64,000 bases of DNA from Paraburkholderia sp. NMBU_R16 (GTDB taxonomy: Bacteria > Pseudomonadota > Gammaproteobacteria > Burkholderiales > Burkholderiaceae): NCBI RefSeq assembly GCF_013282575.1, contig NZ_JAAAYE010000027.1, positions 1-64,000 of the forward strand. Direction: 5' to 3'. The notes below the pieces were generated by a model. That model saw only the letters and a program-made list of their open reading frames with translations, was not told where the DNA came from and made no database searches. Below, in pieces: positions 27,084-35,660 of the stretch. The position numbers and the translations under genes were made by a program. Within the stretch, counting starts at the first letter, position 1. The number at the start of each line of letters is the position of its first letter.

Positions 27084-29549
27084 CTACTGAAGCGCGAGTC
27101 GGACGGCGATCACCGAGGGATCGTCCGAGGCGTGCATTTCGAAGCCGTTCGCTCTCGCAAGCGCCAGCATGGGTGCGTTTTCGCGCAGGATTTCTCCCGT
27201 CACGAAACGCGTGCCTCGAGTGCGCGCATAGTCGATTATCCGGGCGAGCAGCAATGTTCCGAGCCCTTTGCCCTTCATATCCGAGCGGACGGCTACGGCA
27301 AATTCGGCGCATTCATTATCCGGATCAGCGACAATTCGCACCACGCCAAACGTTTGCGCGTCTCCATTTGGGTCAATTTCCACCGCGATGAGGGCCATTT
27401 CGCGGTCATAATCGATTTGCGTCATACGCGCGAGTTGCGAGTGATCGAAGCCGCGCACCGCGCCGAAGAACCGCAGCCGTAAATCGTCGGGCGACATGGC
27501 GGCAATCAATGCACGATGTGCCGCTTCGTCCTCGGGACGGATCGGGCGGATCGTCAAACGCTTGCCCTTCCAGTCCAGCGTCTCTTCCAGATGGCGTGGG
27601 TAGGGCACGATTGCAAGACGTCCGCGCGAGCGCGCGATCCGCAATCGCGGGGCGACGAGCACGACGCGGTCCGGCATGACACGCAGCACCGCACTCATAC
27701 CCGCGATCTGTTCGACCGCGCACACCATCTCCGAGAGCGCGGTAAGTGCCTGCAAAAGCGGCTCGACGGGCACACGATCCGCGTAAGGCGAGCGCGCGAC
27801 GATTTCGCGTGCAAGAACGGGGTTGAGCGGCGGCAGACCATAGGTGCAAAACGGCGCAGGCACTCCATTCGTCGGGGGTGCCGTAAACCGAAACACGGGG
27901 CCGAAATCGGCATCGTCCTCGAGCTCGACCGTCACGTCGACGATCGCTTCGTCTTCGAACCGTTCGTCGAAGCTGGAAGTCCCGCCGTCGCCGCCGTCGC
28001 CTTGGCCTTCGTTCGCCTCGCTGCCCTGTGCCGACCGTGCCGTCGTTGCGGCCGCTTCGGATTCCGGCCGGCTCGAGACATGCGCCGCTACGCGCAGGCC
28101 GAAGCATTCGACGAGGCGCGCCGCTTCGTCGCCGTCGAACGCCGTCGTACCCGCCGCCACGGCGTCGCGGACGCGAGCCTGGATCGCCGCAAGCGCTACC
28201 GGCACGTGCGCCGGCAAGCCCTGCGGAGTTTGCATCAGCAACTCGCGGCCGAGCCGGTAATCGACGAGTCGTGCAAACGCGCGTGCGAGGCGATGCGGCG
28301 TCGAATGCACGGCGATGCCATGCGTACGCAACGCATCGCGCGCAGGCGCATCGAGTCCCCCGAAAAAGCAGGCGAGCATGCCGCGATGGGTAAAGCGCTG
28401 GCGCTCGATGAGGACGCGCGCCACCTCCTCGGCCGGTGCGCGATGTGTCGAGGCGTGCACGATAAACGCCGCACCCGTCTCGTCGTGCGGCGCAAGCGCA
28501 TCGAGCGCACGGCCGAAATCCGCGGCATGAGCATCGTCACCCAGCAGCACCGGGTTGCTCGGCGTCACATGGGGCAAGGCCAACGCGAGCGCCTGCTTGG
28601 CGCCGTCGGACCATCGCGCGAGCTGAGCGCCGGCCGAAGCGAACGCATCGGATGCGAGCGCGGCCACCCCGCGGTCCGCCGCGATCAGTGTTGCGGTCGA
28701 ACTTGCCGCAATGCGGCCGAGTCCGAGTGTTTCGATTTCGTCGAGCAGATCGTCGAGTGTTTCGACGCGCACCATGCCCGCACGGCGAAACGCCGCGGCA
28801 TAAAGCGCATCGTCGGAATCGGCGCAGCCTGTGCGCAGCACGAGCACGGGCTTGCCGCGTGCCGCAGCGCGCGCGGCCGACATGAACTTGCGCGCGGCTC
28901 GCACGGTCGAGAGTTCGAGCAGGATGGCACGCGTCGCACCGTCGCTGGCCAGGTAATCGAGCACGTCGCCCGCATCGACATCGGCCTCGCCGCCGAGCGC
29001 GATCGCATGCGAGAAGCCCAGACCTCGAGCATCGGCCCAGCCGAGCACCGCATTCGTCAGAGCATTCGATTGCGACACCCAGGCCACGCCACCGGGCTTG
29101 ACGGTGCACGATGCGGCGCCCAGTTGCGCCCCGAGCGCTGGCGTGATGACGCCAAGACTGCCCGGTCCTACGATGCGCAGCAAGTGCGGGCGGGCGGCGA
29201 CGAGTACATCGCCGATGGCGGCCGACGCTTCGATACTGCGTGCGTCGCCGATCACGATCGCCGCGCGCGCGCCCAGGCTGCCGAGCTTGTGCACGATGTC
29301 CGGCCATACCGCGCTCGGCGTGCAAAGCAACGCCACGCTTGGCGCTTCGGGGAGATCGGCCACATCGCCGAAAACGCGGTGACCGTCGAGCTCGTCGTAT
29401 TTCGGGTTGACGGGCCACACGGGACCGGAGAAACCGCCGGCCAGCACGCGCTGCCAGACGATGGCGCCCAGGCTGCCCGGGCGAGAGGACGCGCCGATCA
29501 CCGCGACCGATTGGGGCTTGAAAAGCGCATCGAGATTGCGGATGGTCAT
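27084..29549 (-). CDS. Pat/YfiQ-like protein: acyl-CoA-synthetase-like part fused to GNAT acetyltransferase
   Basis: The 821-residue protein begins like NDP-forming acyl-CoA synthetases (residues about 1-460): a CoA-binding Rossmann domain (FKPQSVAVIGASSRPGSLG) and succinyl-CoA-synthetase-like domains with VSQSNALTNAVLGWA. It ends in a GNAT domain (about 655-821) with MKGKGLGTLLLARII for acetyl-CoA. This is the layout of Pat/YfiQ protein lysine acetyltransferases of about 890 residues. Here the ATP-grasp segment between them is degenerate and contains an acidic, Gly-rich linker (GQGDGGDGGTSSFDERFEDE) without recognisable ATP-binding motifs. Lysine acetylation of metabolic enzymes such as acetyl-CoA synthetase is the likely role. 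The gene stands alone. Confidence 0.82.
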   Translation of the reverse strand: MTIRNLDALFKPQSVAVIGASSRPGSLGAIVWQRVLAGGFSGPVWPVNPKYDELDGHRVFGDVADLPEAPSVALLCTPSAVWPDIVHKLGSLGARAAIVIGDARSIEASAAIGDVLVAARPHLLRIVGPGSLGVITPALGAQLGAASCTVKPGGVAWVSQSNALTNAVLGWADARGLGFSHAIALGGEADVDAGDVLDYLASDGATRAILLELSTVRAARKFMSAARAAARGKPVLVLRTGCADSDDALYAAAFRRAGMVRVETLDDLLDEIETLGLGRIAASSTATLIAADRGVAALASDAFASAGAQLARWSDGAKQALALALPHVTPSNPVLLGDDAHAADFGRALDALAPHDETGAAFIVHASTHRAPAEEVARVLIERQRFTHRGMLACFFGGLDAPARDALRTHGIAVHSTPHRLARAFARLVDYRLGRELLMQTPQGLPAHVPVALAAIQARVRDAVAAGTTAFDGDEAARLVECFGLRVAAHVSSRPESEAAATTARSAQGSEANEGQGDGGDGGTSSFDERFEDEAIVDVTVELEDDADFGPVFRFTAPPTNGVPAPFCTYGLPPLNPVLAREIVARSPYADRVPVEPLLQALTALSEMVCAVEQIAGMSAVLRVMPDRVVLVAPRLRIARSRGRLAIVPYPRHLEETLDWKGKRLTIRPIRPEDEAAHRALIAAMSPDDLRLRFFGAVRGFDHSQLARMTQIDYDREMALIAVEIDPNGDAQTFGVVRIVADPDNECAEFAVAVRSDMKGKGLGTLLLARIIDYARTRGTRFVTGEILRENAPMLALARANGFEMHASDDPSVIAVRLALQ

Positions 29550-29818
29550 GAGCGATCCCTCGTTCGGAAAAAGGCACGGGACCTGCGTTGCGGCGGGAGC
29601 ACGAAGACACGCTTCGCCGCAGCTCGGGTTGCGTCAGTTTAGCGAACGAAAGCGGGTTGTCACGAGTTTCCGAGTGCGACGCATCGCGTTAGCCTCATCG
29701 ATCGATTGCCCGCTGTCCTTCCAAGAGCCGGGAAGACTGCTGAGCGGCCGGCGTCGCGGTATGTTGCCGCATCCCGGTGCACTCGGTGCGTTGGGATCAA
29801 TCGTCCTCGGGAGAATCG
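29550..29818. other. Divergent intergenic region, no gene seen
   Basis: The 269 bases between the Pat-like gene and the phosphatase gene must hold both promoters. GGGAGA just before ATG 29819 serves as the phosphatase ribosome-binding site. I see no further feature. Confidence 0.4.
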
Positions 29819-31633
29819 ATGGACCGTCGCCATTTTCTCGCGTCGTCGGCCTTCTTCACGATTGCGGCCGCGACCGGCGCGCTGTTGCTTCCCGAGCCGG
29901 TCGACGCTGCAAGCGACGAAGTGCGCAAGCACCGATATCGGTTTGCCCAAGGGGTTGCAAGCGGTGATCCGCGCGATCGCTCGATCGTGTTCTGGACGCG
30001 CTGCGTACCCGAGTCGGAGACCGGCGGCGCCGCATCGCAAGGCACACGAGGCGTTGCGCGAACGGTCCCGTTGCGACTCGAGGTCTCGACGAGCGCCGAC
30101 TTTTCAACGCTTGTCGCGAGGGTGCCGCTCAAGGCGCTATCGACCTACGACTTCACCGTGAGAGCGAAGGTGACGGCGCTCTCGCCGAAGACGACCTATC
30201 ACTACCGCTTCGTTGCCGGCAATGATTCGAGTCCCACCGGCGCGGCACGCACCGCCCCGGATACTTCCGAGGCGAACGACCGGGTACGCTTTGCGTGGCT
30301 CACGTGCCAGGATTGGAGCGTCAATCATTGGCAGGCGATGAGCCTGATCGCCGCGGAAAGCGATCTGGATTTTGTCGTGCATGTGGGCGATTACATCTAC
30401 GAAACAGTCGGCGGCGTAAGGCCCGAGGCCGCCGAAGCAGCGCATCCCCCGTTGCAGTTGCCCGACGGCAAACCGCTACCCGACGCGGGCCGCTATGCCG
30501 ATTCGCTCGAAGACTACCGGCTGCTGTATCGGACCTATCGTACGGACCGGCGCCTGCAGACGCTGCATCGCCGGCTACCGATGATCGCGACATGGGACGA
30601 CCACGAGTTCTCCGACGATTGCTGGCAGGACCATCAGGTGTACACGAACGAAGAGAGGCGGGAGACCGCACGCCGCCGCAATGCGAGTCGCGCGTGGGCC
30701 GAGTACATGCCGGTGGACTGGAGCGACGTGCGATTCGAACCGGACAATCCGTCCTACACCAACATTCGCATTTACCGCGACTTCCACTTCGGCACGCTGA
30801 TGCATCTGGTCTTAACCGACGAGCGGCTTTATCGCGACGACCACATCGTGAGCGAGGCCGCCATTGCTCGCGCGCACCATCACGATCCGATCCGCGGCGA
30901 CGACGCGGCCGGTTCGCGCTATTTCGTCGAGCAGGATGTACTGCATCGTGCGCAGATCGAGGCGACGAAGAAACTCGGTCGCATCCCTTCCATGCTCGGG
31001 CCGGAGCAGAGTTCGTGGTGGAAGAACACGATGAAACGTTCGCCGGCCGTCTGGAAGGTATGGGGCAACGAGGTGATGTTGAACCGTCTGTGGGCCATGA
31101 TGCCTGGCGCGCCTGAGACGCCGCCGGCACGTCTCGTCATCGATTGCGATGCGTGGGACGGCTATCCGGCGCATAAGCATGAACTGCTCTCCTATTTGAA
31201 GGAGCACGGCATCCGTAACGTCGTCGCCATTACGGGAGACCTGCATGCATTTCAGTGCGGCGTCGTGCGCGACGATCCCGATCCCGCACAGGGCACACCG
31301 GTCATCGTCGATTTCGTCAGTGCGGGCATCAGCAGCACGTCGTTCTATACCTACATGAAAGCGGCATGGGGCCGTACGCCGCTTGCAGCGTTGGTATCCA
31401 CGCCCGCCAAGTTCGATATGTTTCTGACGACCAATAATCCGGATCTGCGATACGTCGATCACGATGCGCAGGGCTACGCTTCAGCCACCGTCACGCCGGA
31501 TAGCTTCTCGGTCGTATTCACCAAAGTGAAGCGATTGAATGACGACGGCACCCCACCTGTCGATGCACTGCTTCAGCGCACGCGATTGACCGTCCCGAGG
31601 GATGCTGTCACCGTCGATGTCGAACAGCTCTAG
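29819..31633 (+). CDS. phoD: PhoD-like alkaline phosphatase/phosphodiesterase, Tat-exported
   Basis: The 604-residue enzyme opens with a Tat signal (MDRRHFLASSAFF then a hydrophobic stretch, cleavage near VDAAS), so it should fold with its metals in the cytoplasm before export. A PhoD N-terminal domain (HKYRFAQGVASGDP-like, residues about 40-140) is followed by the metallophosphatase domain. Its motifs are HVGDYIYE near 185, TWDDHEFSDD near 260 and ITGDLHAFQC near 470, which bind Fe/Ca in PhoD. It likely releases phosphate from mono- or diesters in the periplasm. No Pho box was identified. Its stop lies four bases from the convergent lysE-type gene. Confidence 0.9.
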   Translation: MDRRHFLASSAFFTIAAATGALLLPEPVDAASDEVRKHRYRFAQGVASGDPRDRSIVFWTRCVPESETGGAASQGTRGVARTVPLRLEVSTSADFSTLVARVPLKALSTYDFTVRAKVTALSPKTTYHYRFVAGNDSSPTGAARTAPDTSEANDRVRFAWLTCQDWSVNHWQAMSLIAAESDLDFVVHVGDYIYETVGGVRPEAAEAAHPPLQLPDGKPLPDAGRYADSLEDYRLLYRTYRTDRRLQTLHRRLPMIATWDDHEFSDDCWQDHQVYTNEERRETARRRNASRAWAEYMPVDWSDVRFEPDNPSYTNIRIYRDFHFGTLMHLVLTDERLYRDDHIVSEAAIARAHHHDPIRGDDAAGSRYFVEQDVLHRAQIEATKKLGRIPSMLGPEQSSWWKNTMKRSPAVWKVWGNEVMLNRLWAMMPGAPETPPARLVIDCDAWDGYPAHKHELLSYLKEHGIRNVVAITGDLHAFQCGVVRDDPDPAQGTPVIVDFVSAGISSTSFYTYMKAAWGRTPLAALVSTPAKFDMFLTTNNPDLRYVDHDAQGYASATVTPDSFSVVFTKVKRLNDDGTPPVDALLQRTRLTVPRDAVTVDVEQL

Positions 31634-31637
31634 CGGG

Positions 31638-32273
31638 TCACCTCGAGGGCCATGCCAGCAGCTTGATGCCCGCCGCGCCGAATGCGACGGCAAGGCACCC
31701 TTCCAATACGCGGCGCGTTCGTATATAGAGCCGGCGAGCCGAATCCATGGAAAAGAGGAATGCGTAACCGCTGAAGACGAGCGATCCGATAACGGCGCAG
31801 CCGGGAATGACCGCGCCATGAGCGGACCCGAAGCGGCTGGACGAAAGCGCGACGATCGACACCCACACAAGGATCGCCTTCGGATTCGTCAAATGCAGTA
31901 ATGCCCCTCGGATGTATAAGCCTCTGAGGGTGTCCGGCCGCCCCGCTTTCCGCATCATAGCGGCAGCGGGTACGAGCGCGCTGCGCCCCGATTTGAAAGC
32001 CAACCAGAGAAGGTACAGCCCGCCAAAGACTTTGACTGCGACGATGAATTGGGAGTAAGCGACCAACGCCGCCGAGATACCGAGTTTCGCGACCGTCGCC
32101 CAGAACATGGACCCCGAAACGACGCCGAACGCGAACGCCAGCGCCGCCTTTCTGCCTTGATTGGCCGCGATGGACATGATCGCGAGATTGCTCGGGCCCG
32201 GGCTGGCGGTGCCGATGAAATAGGCGGTATAGGCGAGCAGCATGTCTGCGGAAAGAAATGCGTTTGCGGACAT
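31638..32273 (-). CDS. LysE/RhtB-family amino-acid exporter
   Basis: The 211-residue inner-membrane protein has six predicted helices and the family signature near the N-terminus (YFIGTASPGPSNLAIMS), then GRKAALAFAFGVVSG and LTNPKAILVWVSIV. Such proteins export amino acids or related small molecules. Its start lies one base beyond the stop of the paiB-like gene, so the two are co-transcribed and probably coupled. Confidence 0.88.
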   Translation of the reverse strand: MSANAFLSADMLLAYTAYFIGTASPGPSNLAIMSIAANQGRKAALAFAFGVVSGSMFWATVAKLGISAALVAYSQFIVAVKVFGGLYLLWLAFKSGRSALVPAAAMMRKAGRPDTLRGLYIRGALLHLTNPKAILVWVSIVALSSSRFGSAHGAVIPGCAVIGSLVFSGYAFLFSMDSARRLYIRTRRVLEGCLAVAFGAAGIKLLAWPSR

Positions 32274-32274
32274 G

Positions 32275-32910
32275 TCAGGCCTTTTTCTCAGCCTCGGCCA
32301 ACATCGCCTCGCTAATTGCGGTGTCGCCGCGCGCCTTCAGCGCGACAGCCGCCCCGCGAATATCGCGCGACTCCTTGTTCTGGCCGAGCTTGCTCTTGCC
32401 GATCAGCTGCGTGATATCGATTTGCAAGCCGACGATCGATTTGAGCATCGTATCGATATAGTCCTTCGGCGCATCCGACATCTTCCACGGCTCCGGCAGC
32501 GACGCCTCGTGCGTTCGGGTCAATCTGGCGACCACGCCGCGTACGTACCGCTCGTCGTCGTGGACGCGGATTCGGCCGTGTGCGTGGACGACGATGTAAT
32601 TCCAGGTCGGCACCTGTTTGTGGAGCTCGTGCTTGCTCGGGTACCAGTTCGGCGAAATGTAGGCGTCCCCGGCCCGGAAGACCACGAGCACCTCGTCGCC
32701 GTCGGCGATGTCCTGCCATACGGGATTGGCTCGCGCGACATGGGCGCGCAACACGCCGTACTCGCCTTCGCCGGCCGCCAGTTCGAACGGGATATGATTG
32801 GCGTCCAATCCGCTCTTACCGTGCGTAATCAGTGTGCCAAACGGATGTTGGACGATGCAGGCGTGCAGGTTTTCGATCCGGGATTCATTGAAAGCGGCTG
32901 GTATGTACAT
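32275..32910 (-). CDS. paiB: PaiB-type FMN-binding protein
   Basis: The 211-residue protein belongs to the PaiB family, which has a split-barrel flavin-binding fold (MYIPAAFNE at the start, HPFGTLITHG, ANHIPFEL, FRAGDAYISPNWYPSK, VPTWNYIVVHAHGRI). Members were first described as negative regulators of sporulation and protease genes in Bacillus. In proteobacteria they often stand next to exporters, and the real role may be enzymatic. ATG 32910 is chosen because all family members begin at MYIP; the open frame extends 20 codons upstream without family similarity. It is the first gene of an operon with the lysE-type exporter. Confidence 0.88.
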   Translation of the reverse strand: MYIPAAFNESRIENLHACIVQHPFGTLITHGKSGLDANHIPFELAAGEGEYGVLRAHVARANPVWQDIADGDEVLVVFRAGDAYISPNWYPSKHELHKQVPTWNYIVVHAHGRIRVHDDERYVRGVVARLTRTHEASLPEPWKMSDAPKDYIDTMLKSIVGLQIDITQLIGKSKLGQNKESRDIRGAAVALKARGDTAISEAMLAEAEKKA

Positions 32911-33066
32911 ATCGGGTCTCGTAGCGGAATAAATGTGCCTGCTCGCCCTATTGCGTCTCGACGAAACCAAGTTTGCCTGAAAATGGAATCGTCCTGCAGG
33001 TCCAATTGTGTACGTTTTTACCAGGCCAGACCCACGGCGAACGTGTTGCTAGACAGGGAGGCATCG

Positions 33067-33183
33067 TTGTCCAACCACGTAAGCGGCACAGCAGGCTACG
33101 CCGAGAATGCGCAAGGTCTCATCGAGCAATGGCGGACGTTACATCAGCATCGGGCGCCCGGGCCCTGGCACGCTCCCTGCTGA
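33067..33183 (+). pseudogene. Truncated N-terminus of a class I SAM methyltransferase
   Basis: TTG 33067 stands five bases after GGGAGG and begins SNHVSGTAGYAENAQGLIEQ, which closely resembles the N-terminus of a common beta-proteobacterial SAM-dependent methyltransferase family. After about 26 residues the similarity ends, the SAM-binding motifs are absent, and a stop follows at codon 39. It is most likely a gene remnant. Recognition of the family is from memory and covers a short stretch. Confidence 0.4.
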
Positions 33184-33297
33184 ACTCATCCAATGGGTGC
33201 ACCCCCCTGCGCTCCCGGCGACGACTGCGCAATTGCGTGTTCGTTTCTTCGAGCCTTCGCCGTGCTCCGTCCACGGTCCTATGGAGCAATGCGCGCC

Positions 33298-34854
33298 ATG
33301 CCAACCGATTCGAATTCCGTCAGCTCCGGTCATTCGGGGCGCGAAGCACGCGCGCAGGGCGCTCTCCCGACTCAGGCGGCCAAGCGGCCAGCGCCCCCTT
33401 GCACAATCGTGATCTTCGGTGCGGGCGGCGACCTGACCCGGCGCCTACTGATACCGGCTTTGTACCATCTTGCGCATGAAGCGTTGCTCGACGACAGTCT
33501 TCGGATCATCGGCGTCAGTCATGGCGAGCGCGAAACAGCAACCTGGCGAGACGAGTTATTCGAGTCGCTGCAGCAATCGGTTGCGGACAAGTCCAGCGAG
33601 GCGCATACGGACAAGCTGGATCGCAAGCCATGGGACTGGCTCGCCCAACGCTTGCAATACCAAGCGGGCGAATTCGAAGACGATGCCACCTATGCGCAAC
33701 TCAAACAACAAATCGATGAGGACCAGCACGGCAATGTGATTTTCTATCTCGCCGTTGGTGCGCAGTTCTTCAAGCCCATCGTCGAGCGACTCGGCAAGGC
33801 AGGCTTGTTGGAGCAGAACGGAGGCTTTCGCCGTCTGATCGTCGAAAAGCCGTTCGGCAGCGATCTCGCATCGGCGCGCGAATTGAACGCTCACATCCTG
33901 CGGTTCGCACGGGAATCGCAAGTGTACCGAATCGATCATTTTCTCGGCAAGGATACCGTGCAGAGCATCCTCGCCGTTCGGTTCGCGAACGCGATGTTCG
34001 AGCCGATCTGGCGGCGCGAATACATCGATAGCGTGCAGATCACAGCGGCCGAAACGCTCGGTGTTGAAGGGCGCGGACAATTTTACGAACGCACCGGCGC
34101 GCTGCGCGACATGGTGCCGAATCACCTGTTCCAATTGCTCGCCGTAGTCGCATTGGAAGCACCCAATTCGTTCGATGCGGAAGCGGTACGCGGCAAGAAA
34201 GTCGAATTGTTCGAGGCGATCGAGCCGCTCATGCCCGACGATGTCGTGCTCGGTCAATACGAAGCGGGACCGGCTGGAACAGCGTACCGCGACGAGCCGA
34301 ACGTGGCGCCCGACAGCGCAACGGAAACCTACGTTGCGGCTCGCCTGCGGATCGACAACTGGCGCTGGGCCGGCGTACCGTTTTACTTACGCACCGGAAA
34401 GCGGCTCGCCACTCGCCGCACCGAAATCGCCGTGCAGTTGAAGCGCGTCCCATTCCTGCTGTTTCGCGATACACCGGTGGAAGCACTCACGCCCAACGTG
34501 CTGACGCTACGCATCGACCCCTCGCACGGAACGAGCTTCGATTTCAACGTCAAGGTGCCGGGACCGACGATGCTCATTGGCGCAGCCCGCTCGTCGTTCG
34601 ACTATGGCGATTTTTTCCCGCAGCGCCCGAACGTCGGGTATGAAACGTTGCTCTATGACTGCATGCTCGGCGACGCGACGCTCTTCCAGCGTGCGGATAG
34701 CATCGAGGCGAGTTGGGCCGCCGTCGATCGCATACTCCATCCGCAGCGCGGTACGGTACCCGTGCACGGCTACGCCGCCGGCAGCGCCGGTCCTGCCGAA
34801 GCCGACGCACTCCTTGCCCGCGACGGCCGCGCGTGGCGGCCCCTAGACGAATAA
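33298..34854 (+). CDS. zwf: Glucose-6-phosphate 1-dehydrogenase
   Basis: The 518-residue enzyme oxidises glucose 6-phosphate to 6-phosphogluconolactone with NADP+, feeding the oxidative pentose-phosphate and Entner-Doudoroff routes. The nucleotide fold (VIFGAGGDLTRRLLIPALYHL, residues about 35-55) and the substrate motif RIDHFLGKD near 215 are intact, as are EKPFGSDL and RTGKRLATRRTEI. ATG 33298 is preferred; ATG 33289 would sit too close to GGAG. The N-terminus is some 30 residues longer than in most relatives. No pgl or edd gene is next to it, so this is a solitary copy. Confidence 0.93.
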   Translation: MPTDSNSVSSGHSGREARAQGALPTQAAKRPAPPCTIVIFGAGGDLTRRLLIPALYHLAHEALLDDSLRIIGVSHGERETATWRDELFESLQQSVADKSSEAHTDKLDRKPWDWLAQRLQYQAGEFEDDATYAQLKQQIDEDQHGNVIFYLAVGAQFFKPIVERLGKAGLLEQNGGFRRLIVEKPFGSDLASARELNAHILRFARESQVYRIDHFLGKDTVQSILAVRFANAMFEPIWRREYIDSVQITAAETLGVEGRGQFYERTGALRDMVPNHLFQLLAVVALEAPNSFDAEAVRGKKVELFEAIEPLMPDDVVLGQYEAGPAGTAYRDEPNVAPDSATETYVAARLRIDNWRWAGVPFYLRTGKRLATRRTEIAVQLKRVPFLLFRDTPVEALTPNVLTLRIDPSHGTSFDFNVKVPGPTMLIGAARSSFDYGDFFPQRPNVGYETLLYDCMLGDATLFQRADSIEASWAAVDRILHPQRGTVPVHGYAAGSAGPAEADALLARDGRAWRPLDE

Positions 34855-34908
34855 TATTGCGCGGTGCATCCGGAATAAATCGACGTAATAATCCGTTGTT
34901 CCCGGAGC

Positions 34909-34937
34909 ACCCGGCTGCCCATTGCGGGCAGCCGGGT
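34909..34937 (+). terminator. Strong hairpin between zwf and the PEBP gene
   Basis: ACCCGGCTGCCC (34909-34920) and GGGCAGCCGGGT (34926-34937) form a perfect 12-bp stem around ATTGC. No T tract follows on either strand, so it is not a canonical intrinsic terminator. It ends 28 bases before the PEBP start codon and may act as a transcription stop or as a leader structure. Confidence 0.5.
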
Positions 34938-34965
34938 CGCGCTCACTCGAGAGACGGAGGCGTGG

Positions 34966-35526
34966 ATGAAAGGTAACGTTAAGGCGATCCGGCAAATGCT
35001 CGCAGCCGGTTTTTGCATGCTGATGTTGCACGGTGTCACGACCTATGCTGCCGAGGCGTTCCAGTTGACCTCGCCCGGCGTGCCCGACGGCGGCACCCTT
35101 GCCTCGATTCACGCGGGAAGCCAAAACGATTGCGGTGGCCGCAACGTGACGCCGGCATTGCAATGGCGCAATGCGCCCACCGGTACGCGCAGCTTCGCAA
35201 TCACGATTTTCGATCCGGACGGGGCAAAGGGCCTCGGCGTCGTGCACTGGGTGATGTATGGCATTCCCGCTTCGACGACATCGCTCGCAGCGGGCGGCGA
35301 ACCGCCGACGGGCGCGCTCATGGGACTGAACGTCAGCGGGCAGGCAGCTTATCGCGGGCCATGCCCGCCCGCCGGGGAAATTCCACATCACTATGTCGTG
35401 CAAATCTATGCCCTGGACCTCGCACCCGATTCCTTGCCGGCTGGACTGACACGCGATGCGTTGCATGCGGCGATCAAGAATCATGTACTCGCGAATACGA
35501 GCGTTGTGATGCGTTTCGGGCGCTAG
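34966..35526 (+). CDS. YbhB/YbcL-type PEBP protein, exported
   Basis: The 186-residue protein has a signal peptide (residues 1-29, cleavage near YAAEA) and a phosphatidylethanolamine-binding-protein fold. Family motifs are ALQWRNAPTGTRSFAITIFDPD, HWVMYGIP, YRGPCPP and HHYVVQIYALD. Bacterial members are common, but their ligand is generally unknown. GGAGG precedes ATG 34966. It sits alone between zwf and the operon that starts at 35661. Confidence 0.88.
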   Translation: MKGNVKAIRQMLAAGFCMLMLHGVTTYAAEAFQLTSPGVPDGGTLASIHAGSQNDCGGRNVTPALQWRNAPTGTRSFAITIFDPDGAKGLGVVHWVMYGIPASTTSLAAGGEPPTGALMGLNVSGQAAYRGPCPPAGEIPHHYVVQIYALDLAPDSLPAGLTRDALHAAIKNHVLANTSVVMRFGR

Positions 35527-35660
35527 AGCGATCGTTTTATCGGGCTTATGTGCAGACACCGCCCGGGCACTATTGCAATTCGCAATGTGGCTATTAAAGC
35601 CATTGCATTGCCGGCATGAATGCATCGCCGTATCTTCGTCTCCCTATCAAGGAGACGCCA

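Noticed and set aside
27516-29642. A 708-codon open frame antisense to the Pat-like gene
   Set aside because: It is the mirror of a gene with recognisable CoA-binding and GNAT domains; its Arg/Ala-rich product has no motif or start signal.
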